Assembly (NCBI GenBank): GCA_022376925.1
Contig: JAIOJX010000026.1
Location: 204,506,900 to 204,570,899 of the forward strand
Length of the DNA: 64,000 bases
Source of the DNA: Tragulus kanchil
Lineage: Eukaryota > Chordata > Mammalia > Artiodactyla > Tragulidae
Direction: 5' to 3'
Within the stretch, counting starts at the first letter, position 1, and every line of letters starts with the position of its first letter. This document shows, piece by piece, positions 55,549 to 64,000 of this stretch. A program made the translations under genes and the position numbers. The notes below the pieces were generated by a model that worked only from the letters and a program-made list of their open reading frames with translations, was not told the DNA's origin and did no database searches.

Positions 55549-56531
55549 TTTAGTGACAAATGTATAAGTTATTTTATGATAATTGCTAGATTTCTTTCAA
55601 GGTAATTTGTAAAAAAAAATTAAAGGAAAAAATGCTTCAAATGTAAAAAAAAGTTATTTTATTGATAATTGCTAGAGTTAAAAATCATTACATCTGTCTA
55701 TTACAATTTTTCCTGAAAGAATGAAATTTGAACTAAAAATAATAGAAGTTTTGCCTCTGCAGAACTACTATCCTTCTTGTAAAATTAACAATTTTCTATG
55801 CTTTCCTTAGGTCATTGTTTGCTAATGGGTCATTAATTTGATCCTTTTTTGAAATGTCATTGATAAAACAGCAACAACAGCCAAAACAATGTCCCATAAT
55901 AAAATTCAGATGCCATAAGAAGACATTAAAAAAACATTAAAAATTACTGTTATTAAAAATTCTGGAGGTGAATCTTCAAAGGAAAGAAACCTTCATTTTG
56001 GTAAGCTTTTAAATAAACAAAATCCCAAATTCATTTAATTTCATAATAGTTTCCTTTATTTTTTGACAATTTCATTTTTTACTAAAGCAGTAGACCAGTA
56101 GTCATACTTGTATTTGCTGACTTACTTTGTTTGGCTAAGAGCTTAAGACAAAGGCTTAATTATCTGTAACATTACCTTAACAAATCTTCCATGTAATAAC
56201 TTTTAAAATAAATACGTGTCATATTCTATCCTTTTGTCTTAATATAATACTTAAATGTTGAAATATTTCTCAATATACACAACCATTCATCAAGAACATG
56301 AAACAATACTATTAATTTCTAACAGCTGTTTTATAACAGCTGTTTCATGTTTCAACCAAAAATAAATAAATAAGTAAATAAAATTCACTTTACAAATCTA
56401 GGAGATTAAATTTTATCAATCCTTTCAGGGATTAGGTTTTCAAATATTAAGCTTAAAACTCCAAAGATTACATCATGAAATATTGAAGAATACACTATTT
56501 TTTATTAGGAATACTATATTTATTATTTATG

Positions 56532-56748
56532 GGTGTGCTTACTCACTCAGTCATGCTCAGTTCTTTTTGTGACCCCATGGACTATACCCCACCAGGCTCT
56601 TCTCTTCATTTTTTTTCTTTTCAGGCAAGAACACTGGAGTGAGCTTCCATTTCCTCCTCCAAGGGATCTTCCTGACCCGGGGATTAAACCTGCTTCTCCT
56701 GTGTCTCCTGCCTTGCAGTCAGATTCTTTGAGCCATCAGGGAAGTCCA
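56532..56748 (-). mobile_element. Bov-tA SINE, duplicate of 55332-55548
   Basis: Carried by duplication T. Confidence 0.88.
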
Positions 56749-57074
56749 TTTAGTGACAAATGTATAAGTTATTTTATGATAATTGCTAGATTTCTTTCAA
56801 GGTAATTTGTAAAAAAAAATTAAAGGAAAAAAATGCTTCATTCATGGGAGTAAAGAAGATAAAAATGCAGGAAAAAGTCAGTTTATTAAAGAAAGTGATT
56901 AGGTGTTTAAGATTTTATTATATTCAGTATCTTAGAGCTTGGGAATCAAAGTGATAAGCAATCAAATAATTTGTGCTGTGTGTTCCAATGGATACTCTGC
57001 AGTTTACAAAGCAGTTGAGTAAGTCTTTGTCCCTCTTACATTTTACTCTTTATGTTTTGCTTTCTCAGTTTGAA

Positions 57075-59248
57075 CTCAGTTGCATAATATTTGATTGGCC
57101 TAATTAAAACATAACTTAAGAAAAATACTAATCTGAGAAATTAATTCACTATACCCAGAGCAAATAAAATGTTCCATAGTATTAAGATTTCAAATAATAC
57201 ACATTAGAAAAAATTGGTAAACTATGGCAGCAAAATACTGTAAAAATTATTTTCAAATTTACATGTATACTCACTAATATCTTTTCCAAGTGAATCTGGC
57301 AAGGACTTGCTTGTGGGTTCATTTTCCCAATGGCCCAGTGAGTTTTAATCTATTCTCGGGCTAAAGTCCATTCTCCAACCGGCCTTAGGTTGGAGACTAA
57401 GGCTAACCAACACTTGTCATTGGCCATCAGAGTTATACATCCAGTCCTAGCAATGGGAAAGCAAGTCATATCCATGTCATATTCTTGGTAAGTTAGTCCC
57501 ATTATTTTCACATTTTAAGTAAACAGCATAAATTATATAAAATGACAATGAAAATAGGCATCCTATCTGTCAAATTTGTAACCTGGTGAGACTTAAAATC
57601 TGTGAACAAGATGACCTCAACCTGAGTTTGAATTTATGAATGAATGCAATTGCCAAATGGAAGGAGACAACTCATGAGAATTTCACAATCTATTACTTGA
57701 GATATTTTCTTTTGAGGTAATTCTTGTATAATCTTGCAGGTGTTAGCATATTTCTAGTTAAGTAAATTCTAAAATTTTGTTCTAAATTCTAAAATCTATA
57801 TTGTTCACCTTGGAGAGGAAAATATTTCCTTAAGTGAAGAATATGTATTAAGCGGCAGGATTCAAAACATTTGCAAATATCCACAAAAGAAAATTTAAAA
57901 AAAAGGGTCACAATTATTTTTTTAACCCAACATTAATTTCTTGAAGTCCCAGAAATTCTTGAGGGCCAGCAAGTCAAATTGATTAGCGCAAACAAGACAG
58001 GGAAAATTCCTCATCTGCCTGCAGATTTAGAATCCTGAGTAAAGGCTGCACATTTGTACAATCAGAGTATATACTTACTTGTATTATGTAGGTGGTTTTA
58101 ACTGGGTTATTTAGGTGTTGGGTGACAATATTGTTGTCTTTAATCCCTTTCTTAAGGCTTAGACTAAGAGCTCAGTTGCATAATATTTGATTGGCCTAAT
58201 TAAAACATAACTTAAGAAAAATACTAATCTGAGAAATTAATTCACTATACCCAGAGCAAATAAAATGTTCCATAGTATTAAGATTTCAAATAATACACAT
58301 TAGAAAAAATTGGTAAACTATGGCAGCAAAATACTGTAAAAATTATTTTCAAATTTACATGTATACTCACTAATATCTTTTCCAAGTGAATCTGGCAAGG
58401 ACTTGCTTGTGGGTTCATTTTCCCAATGGCCCAGTGAGTTTTAATCTATTCTCGGGCTAAAGTCCATTCTCCAACCGGCCTTAGGTTGGAGACTAAGGCT
58501 AACCAACACTTGTCATTGGCCATCAGAGTTATACATCCAGTCCTAGCAATGGGAAAGCAAGTCATATCCATGTCATATTCTTGGTAAGTTAGTCCCATTA
58601 TTTTCACATTTTAAGTAAACAGCATAAATTATATAAAATGACAATGAAAATAGGCATCCTATCTGTCAAATTTGTAACCTGGTGAGACTTAAAATCTGTG
58701 AACAAGATGACCTCAACCTGAGTTTGAATTTATGAATGAATGCAATTGCCAAATGGAAGGAGACAACTCATGAGAATTTCACAATCTATTACTTGAGATA
58801 TTTTCTTTTGAGGTAATTCTTGTATAATCTTGCAGGTGTTAGCATATTTCTAGTTAAGTAAATTCTAAAATTTTGTTCTAAATTCTAAAATCTATATTGT
58901 TCACCTTGGAGAGGAAAATATTTCCTTAAGTGAAGAATATGTATTAAGCGGCAGGATTCAAAACATTTGCAAATATCCACAAAAGAAAATTTAAAAAAAA
59001 GGGTCACAATTATTTTTTTAACCCAACATTAATTTCTTGAAGTCCCAGAAATTCTTGAGGGCCAGCAAGTCAAATTGATTAGCGCAAACAAGACAGGGAA
59101 AATTCCTCATCTGCCTGCAGATTTAGAATCCTGAGTAAAGGCTGCACATTTGTACAATCAGAGTATATACTTACTTGTATTATGTAGGTGGTTTTAACTG
59201 GGTTATTTAGGTGTTGGGTGACAATATTGTTGTCTTTAATCCCTTTCT
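57075..59248. repeat. Tandem duplication U (about 1.08 kb x2), probable assembly artefact
   Basis: 57075-58152 is repeated at 58171-59248 (offset 1096). Junction TAAGGCTTAGACTAAGAG is a shortened echo of the true continuation (AATCAAAGGATGGTCCTTAGACTAAGAG at 59249 on). No gene seen; a perfect 9-bp-stem inverted repeat lies at 57372-57396. Confidence 0.92.
57372..57396. repeat. Small perfect inverted repeat (9-bp stem, 7-nt loop)
   Basis: TCTCCAACC, loop GGCCTTA, GGTTGGAGA. Copy at 58468-58492. Could form a hairpin; no known role. Confidence 0.7.
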
Positions 59249-59250
59249 AA

Positions 59251-59401
59251 TCAAAGGATGGTCCTTAGACTAAGAGCTCTGGCATCTCCCAAGAGTTGGT
59301 GAGAAATGTAAATTCTCATTCCCCACCCAAGACCTAGAATCTGTGTTTTGAAAAGATGTCTAAGTGATTCAAATGCACATTAAAGTTTGGAAGCAGTACT
59401 C
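59251..59401. mobile_element. MER5A-like hAT DNA transposon remnant
   Basis: GAGAAATGTAAATTCTCATT, CCCCACCCAAGACCTAGAAT, AATCTGTGTTTTGAAAAG, GTGATTCAAATGCACATTAA and AAGTTTGG follow the MER5A consensus order as I recall it. It sits about 160 bp upstream of the TAAR4 ATG. Confidence 0.65.
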
Positions 59402-59471
59402 AAGATCAGTAGGGGGTTCAACCCAGAATTGAAAATGCAGCTAGTTGGGCCTCTCTGGAAAACTGCATGAT

Positions 59472-59501
59472 TTTTACAGCTTTTCCTCTTTCTTTCACAG
59501 G
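59472..59501 (+). promoter_or_regulatory. TAAR4: Candidate splice acceptor in TAAR4 5' leader
   Basis: TTTTTACAGCTTTTCCTCTT then TCTTTCACAG ending at 59500: a strong pyrimidine tract with AG, 58 bp before the ATG. It suggests the coding exon is preceded by a 5' non-coding exon. Inferred. Confidence 0.5.
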
Positions 59502-59558
59502 CAAGAGAGAAACACAGTATTTTTGTAAAAGACTCATAGTACCCACAGTACAAAGACA

Positions 59559-60602
59559 ATGAATTCACTGGACCTTTGGAACGCCCCAGAAGCACACTTT
59601 TGCTTTGCTCTGATGAACAATTCATGCCCTAGAAATGTGAGGTCTGGGCTGAGTGCCTGTGCCATGTATGTTGTCATGACCAGTGCCATAGTGACGACCA
59701 TGCTGGGCAACCTGGTTGTGATCATTTCCATCGCCCACTTCAAGCAGCTCCACTCCCCCACCAACTTCCTGATCCTCTCCATGGCCACCACTGACTTCCT
59801 GCTGAGCTGTGTGGTCATGCCCTTCAGTATGATCAGGTCCATTGAATCTTGCTGGTACTTTGGAGATCTCTTCTGTAAAGTCCACAGCTGCTGTGACATC
59901 ATGCTCTGTACCACTTCCATCTTTCACCTCTGCTTCATCTCAGTGGACCGCTACTATGCTGTTTGTGACCCTTTACATTATGTCACCAAAATTACCATCC
60001 CTCTCATCGGAGTCTTTCTACTCATCAGTTGGTCTTTTCCCATCTTTTTTGCTTTTGGCCTGGTATTCTCAGAATTAAACATAATTGGTGCAGAAGCATT
60101 TTTTGCAACCATTGACTGTACAGGTTTATGTGTGTTGATATTTAACAAGCTCTGGGGGGTGCTGGCCTCCTTTATAGCCTTCTTTCTCCCTGGGACGATA
60201 ATGGTGGGGATTTACATGCATATTTTCATAGTAGCCAGGAAGCATGCTAAGCAAATTGGCACAGGTTCTATGATGAAGCACACTGGGTCAGAAAGCAAAA
60301 TGAAGGCATCGTCCAAAACAGAAAGCAAGGCCACCAGGACTTTGAGCATCATCATGGGAGTGTTCATGTTGTGCTGGCTGCCTTTTTTTGTCTTGACAAT
60401 CACAGACCCTTTTGTTAATTTTACAGTCCCTGAAGATTTGTACAATGTCTTTCTCTGGTTGGGCTATTTTAATTCCATGTTCAATCCTATTATATATGGC
60501 ATGTTTTATCCTTGGTTTCGCAAGGCGTTGAGGATGATTGTCTCAGGAACGATCTTCCACCCTGACTCTTCCACTCTAAGCGTATTTCCTGCACACACTT
60601 AG
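59559..60602 (+). CDS. TAAR4: Trace amine-associated receptor 4, complete CDS
   Basis: Olfactory class A GPCR; mouse TAAR4 detects beta-phenylethylamine, an odour enriched in carnivore urine. 347 aa, equal to mouse TAAR4 and similar throughout, including the VSGTIF and C-terminal PAH region. Motifs: N-terminal Cys pair (C15, C23), sequon N20, ECL1 C98 in ESCWYFG, C106 in TM3, amine-binding D113 (3.32), DRYYAVCDP after TM3, CWLPFF in TM6, NSMFNPIIYGMFYPWF in TM7. The start is supported by the mouse-like N-terminus and length. Human TAAR4 is a pseudogene; this one is open. The coding part is GC-richer than its flanks. Its last 333 bp recur at 61411-61743 through duplication V. Confidence 0.97.
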   Translation: MNSLDLWNAPEAHFCFALMNNSCPRNVRSGLSACAMYVVMTSAIVTTMLGNLVVIISIAHFKQLHSPTNFLILSMATTDFLLSCVVMPFSMIRSIESCWYFGDLFCKVHSCCDIMLCTTSIFHLCFISVDRYYAVCDPLHYVTKITIPLIGVFLLISWSFPIFFAFGLVFSELNIIGAEAFFATIDCTGLCVLIFNKLWGVLASFIAFFLPGTIMVGIYMHIFIVARKHAKQIGTGSMMKHTGSESKMKASSKTESKATRTLSIIMGVFMLCWLPFFVLTITDPFVNFTVPEDLYNVFLWLGYFNSMFNPIIYGMFYPWFRKALRMIVSGTIFHPDSSTLSVFPAHT

Positions 60603-61269
60603 GCAATGCTCTCCATTCTCTACAATCCTTTCCTGTTAGGGAATCTTTGGTGCTCTTTCCTCCTAGAAGTAAGGGAAAGATAGTCTTCCAATTGGTATAA
60701 TAGACAGCTAGGTAGAATCAAAAGATCTAGGCTTCTGGGTATACCAGAGTTATCTAAGTGGTCAATTTCTGGGATTCTGGAGAAGGCACCTCCAGTAAAA
60801 AGAAACTCTCTCCTAAGACTCACTGATTCCTGAAATTTTAAAATTAGAAATTTAGAATTTCAATCCTTTGGCATAAGTGAGATGGGGCTCTTCTCCAGTT
60901 TTATTCTTGTAAACATCAGCAGAGGAGACACAGTTAGCCTGTACACTCATGATAGCCATGTAGGGTTTATGTAAATCTTCCCTGAATTTATTGTTCCATT
61001 TTGGAGGAGTGGAGAGAGCTTGAAAACACTGGGAGACTGAATTACAGAGCATGTGAGAAGATGGAACGAGAGAAGGAAGCAGCTGTAGTTACTTTTAGTT
61101 TTATTGATTCTGACTAAATATCTTAAAAAAAAATTTCATGTGATTTTTGTAATAATAGTTTGATAAAATTGGACTGTCTTATTAAATGAGAAGAATGGAT
61201 AAGGAAGGATTTTTAAGAATGCACTTTTTCTTGCTCTCAACATATATTTTTGATCAATATAGTCACGTG
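60603..61269. other. TAAR4 3' flank, no gene seen
   Basis: AT-rich flank without recognised repeats; repeated at 61744-62410 by duplication V. Confidence 0.5.
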
Positions 61270-61410
61270 GCCTACATGTATACATACAGGTGCTGTGGAC
61301 ATCTCTTTGGCTATATGTATACATTCTATTCATTAAGACTAAGTTTCATTCACAAACTGAAGTTCTTTGCCTCCTCTAGTGTTTTGGTTAATATTTATTA
61401 CCTCAGTGAA

Positions 61411-61743
61411 ATGATGAAGCACACTGGGTCAGAAAGCAAAATGAAGGCATCGTCCAAAACAGAAAGCAAGGCCACCAGGACTTTGAGCATCATCATGGGA
61501 GTGTTCATGTTGTGCTGGCTGCCTTTTTTTGTCTTGACAATCACAGACCCTTTTGTTAATTTTACAGTCCCTGAAGATTTGTACAATGTCTTTCTCTGGT
61601 TGGGCTATTTTAATTCCATGTTCAATCCTATTATATATGGCATGTTTTATCCTTGGTTTCGCAAGGCGTTGAGGATGATTGTCTCAGGAACGATCTTCCA
61701 CCCTGACTCTTCCACTCTAAGCGTATTTCCTGCACACACTTAG
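61411..61743 (+). pseudogene. TAAR4: False partial copy of TAAR4 (ICL3 to stop)
   Basis: Repeats the last 110 codons and stop of TAAR4. By chance the upstream flank is open in the same frame, giving a 185-codon chimeric ORF (61186-61743) whose first 75 residues are non-coding DNA. Generated by duplication V. Confidence 0.93.
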
Positions 61744-62674
61744 GCAATGCTCTCCATTCTCTACAATCCTTTCCTGTTAGGGAATCTTTGGTGCTCTTTC
61801 CTCCTAGAAGTAAGGGAAAGATAGTCTTCCAATTGGTATAATAGACAGCTAGGTAGAATCAAAAGATCTAGGCTTCTGGGTATACCAGAGTTATCTAAGT
61901 GGTCAATTTCTGGGATTCTGGAGAAGGCACCTCCAGTAAAAAGAAACTCTCTCCTAAGACTCACTGATTCCTGAAATTTTAAAATTAGAAATTTAGAATT
62001 TCAATCCTTTGGCATAAGTGAGATGGGGCTCTTCTCCAGTTTTATTCTTGTAAACATCAGCAGAGGAGACACAGTTAGCCTGTACACTCATGATAGCCAT
62101 GTAGGGTTTATGTAAATCTTCCCTGAATTTATTGTTCCATTTTGGAGGAGTGGAGAGAGCTTGAAAACACTGGGAGACTGAATTACAGAGCATGTGAGAA
62201 GATGGAACGAGAGAAGGAAGCAGCTGTAGTTACTTTTAGTTTTATTGATTCTGACTAAATATCTTAAAAAAGAATTTCATGTGATTTTTGTAATAATAGT
62301 TTGATAAAATTGGACTGTCTTATTAAATGAGAAGAATGGATAAGGAAGGATTTTTAAGAATGCACTTTTTCTTGCTCTCAACATATATTTTTGATCAATA
62401 TAGTCACGTGGCCTACATGTATACATACAGGTGCTGTGGACATCTCTTTGGCTATATGTATACATTCTATTCATTAAGACTAAGTTTCATTCACAAACTG
62501 AAGTTCTTTGCCTCCTCTAGTGTTTTGGTTAATATTTATTACCTCAGTGATTGTCTCCTCCCTGTGTTTTTTTGTTGTTCTCTTCCTTCTCCTATCCTAG
62601 AAAGCTATTTCACCAAATTGTGTCCTTTACAATCTTCTTTTCACCCTTCACACCATTGCTCTGTCTCTCTAACC

Positions 62675-63096
62675 CAGTGGTCCTCAACCTGGGACACGTT
62701 GAGTGTATTTGACAAAGTTTAGAGACATTTTGCTTCCCTGGTAAGCTCATCTGGTAAAGAATCCGCCTGCAGCGCAGGAGACCTGGGTTTGATCCCTTGG
62801 TTCGTAAGATTCCCTGGAGATGGGAAGGGCTAACCACTCCATTTTTCTTGCCTGGAGAATTACATGGATAGTTCATGCGGTCGCAAAGACTCAAACACAA
62901 CAGAGTGACTTTCACTTTCAGAGACATTCTGGGTTGTTACAACAAGGGAGAGAATTCTGCTAACATTTCAAAAGCAGAGGTAAAGGATACTGATAAAAAT
63001 CCTACAGTGCACAGAACAGTTTCCCCAACCCCCTGCCTCCGTAAGAAAGAATTATCTGGCCCCAAACTTCAATAGTGCCACAGTTGAGAAATCCTG
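62675..63096. mobile_element. MER20-like hAT-Charlie element split by a SINE
   Basis: Left part 62675-62732 (CAGTGGTCCTCAACCTGGGA ...) and right part 62920-63096 (GAGACATTCTGGGTTGTTAC, CCTACAGTGCACAGAACAGT, AATAGTGCCACAGTTGAGAA). Terminal inverted repeats CAGTGGTCCTCAAC and GTTGAGAAATCCTG are visible. The family name is from memory of the consensus. Confidence 0.75.
62733..62919 (+). mobile_element. Bov-tA SINE inserted in the MER20-like element
   Basis: CTTCCCTGGTAAGCTCATCT to ACAACAGAGTGACTTTCACT. Flanked by a 12-bp target-site duplication AGAGACATTTTG (62721-62732) / AGAGACATTCTG (62920-62931). Confidence 0.88.
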
Positions 63097-63493
63097 CTCT
63101 AATCTTCTAACCTCACAGATTCAATCACTACCTGTCTCTATATTTTTCTCAAATATATTGATTTTCAGCCCTATCATTTCCCCTAAATTTGAGTTTCTCA
63201 TTTCTTACTACCAATGGGGAATCTTTGTGGATGCCCCAATAAGATCTCAAATTCAACATATTTGCATCTTCCTTCTATATCCCCCATCACTGCCCCAATC
63301 CTGTCTCTTCTGTCTCTTGCTTTGTACTGGAGTTGAGTGTACATAAATGTGTTGGTTCCTTGTGTAGAATATAAGCTTCTTGTGTGCAGCTCTTTATATT
63401 ATCCATCTCTGTATCCTATAGTGACTGATACTGTTCCTTTCTAAATCTCTGGACATATTCACTGGAATAACGTAAAAAAAAATTTTTTAAATT
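63097..63493. other. Unique stretch, no gene seen
   Basis: C/T-leaning DNA without recognised elements up to the duplication W junction. Confidence 0.45.
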
Positions 63494-63810
63494 CATGTAT
63501 ACATACAGGTGCTGTGGACATCTCTTTGGCTATATGTATACATTCTATTCATTAAGACTAAGTTTCATTCACAAACTGAAGTTCTTTGCCTCCTCTAGTG
63601 TTTTGGTTAATATTTATTACCTCAGTGATTGTCTCCTCCCTGTGTTTTTTTGTTGTTCTCTTCCTTCTCCTATCCTAGAAAGCTATTTCACCAAATTGTG
63701 TCCTTTACAATCTTCTTTTCACCCTTCACACCATTGCTCTGTCTCTCTAACCCAGTGGTCCTCAACCTGGGACACGTTGAGTGTATTTGACAAAGTTTAG
63801 AGACATTTTG

Positions 63811-63997
63811 CTTCCCTGGTAAGCTCATCTGGTAAAGAATCCGCCTGCAGCGCAGGAGACCTGGGTTTGATCCCTTGGTTCGTAAGATTCCCTGGAGATG
63901 GGAAGGGCTAACCACTCCATTTTTCTTGCCTGGAGAATTACATGGATAGTTCATGCGGTCGCAAAGACTCAAACACAACAGAGTGACTTTCACTTTC
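63811..63997 (+). mobile_element. Bov-tA SINE, duplicate of 62733-62919
   Basis: Carried by duplication W, with the left half of the MER20-like element at 63753-63810. The window ends here. Confidence 0.85.
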
Positions 63998-64000
63998 AGA

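Larger units (their letters stand above)
54504..56840. repeat. Tandem duplication T (about 1.13 kb x2), probable assembly artefact
   Basis: 54504-55639 is repeated at 55708-56840 (offset about 1200). The junction 55640-55707 is a noisy echo of the sequence before copy 1 (AAAAATCATTA and CTGT...TTTTTCCTG are kept, the middle is lost). Edge substitutions: TCTGGTAGAATT versus TCTTGTAAAATT. Confidence 0.92.
60270..62550. repeat. Tandem duplication V (1.14 kb x2) over the TAAR4 3' end
   Basis: 60270-61410 is repeated at 61411-62550 (offset 1141), abutting between CCTCAGTGA and ATGATGAAGC. Nearly identical, with one A/G near 61131/62272. Antisense ORFs inside are shadows. Confidence 0.94.
62416..64000. 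repeat. Tandem duplication W (offset 1078), second copy runs off the window
   Basis: Sequence from 62416 is repeated from 63494 to the window end (64000 matches 62922). 62416-62550 is shared with duplication V (three copies: 61275, 62416, 63494). Confidence 0.92.

Noticed and set aside
59534..59927. 101-128 codon antisense ORFs
   Set aside because: Shadows of the GC-rich TAAR4 coding strand.
62733..62810. Possible tRNA-Glu gene
   Set aside because: The head resembles tRNA because Bov-tA SINEs derive from tRNA-Glu; the element has a SINE body and TSD.
2830..64000. CRISPR-like or phase-variable repeat array
   Set aside because: Repeat units are unrelated to each other from pair to pair; only the pairing distance is constant.

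Overview
This is ruminant (probably bovid or other pecoran) genomic DNA carrying the TAAR1-TAAR4 end of the trace amine-associated receptor (TAAR) cluster. The ruminant call rests on many Bov-tA/Bov-A2 and CHR-type tRNA-Glu SINEs, a BovB (RTE) LINE tail and ruminant L1 3' ends. The TAAR calls rest on whole-protein similarity to the mammalian receptors, including the D3.32 amine-binding aspartate and the NSxxNPxxYxxxYPWF fingerprint. The sequence alone does not settle the species.

Layout, all genes on the + strand: TAAR1 (172-1191, complete, 339 aa); TAAR2 coding exon 2 (26820-27809; short exon 1 not located); TAAR3 (44106-45137, complete, 343 aa); TAAR4 (59559-60602, complete, 347 aa). TAAR3 and TAAR4 are pseudogenes in humans but open here. 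Intergenic DNA is AT-rich and holds SINEs, L1/L2/MIR/MER remnants, a BovB fragment just 3' of TAAR3, and a few microsatellites. TAAR1 is the widely expressed monoamine-modulating receptor. TAAR2-4 are olfactory amine receptors that signal through Golf and are chosen one per sensory neuron.

The dominant structural signal is not biological function. At least 23 direct tandem duplications of about 1.05-1.2 kb, nearly identical and almost abutting, run through the window and inflate about 38-39 kb of unique sequence to 64 kb. They ignore gene and repeat boundaries, differ mostly in homopolymer length, chain into triplicates, and often carry short scrambled echoes of the next sequence at the junction. 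This is what overlapping contig ends or gap-filled ends look like when joined without merging. They create one false partial copy of TAAR2, three of TAAR3 and one of TAAR4. I therefore annotate one real gene per TAAR and mark the rest as duplicate fragments.

The most interesting biological points are: (i) loss in TAAR1 of the ECL1 cysteine (C88 to His) that pairs with C13 in the human receptor; (ii) a two-codon in-frame deletion in TM5 and an N7.45K change in TAAR2, suggesting an altered or decaying receptor; (iii) intact TAAR3 and TAAR4; (iv) candidate EBF plus homeodomain sites in the TAAR1-TAAR2 interval, where the mouse cluster has a TAAR enhancer; (v) nested transposon insertions with clear target-site duplications. 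I found no previously undescribed system.
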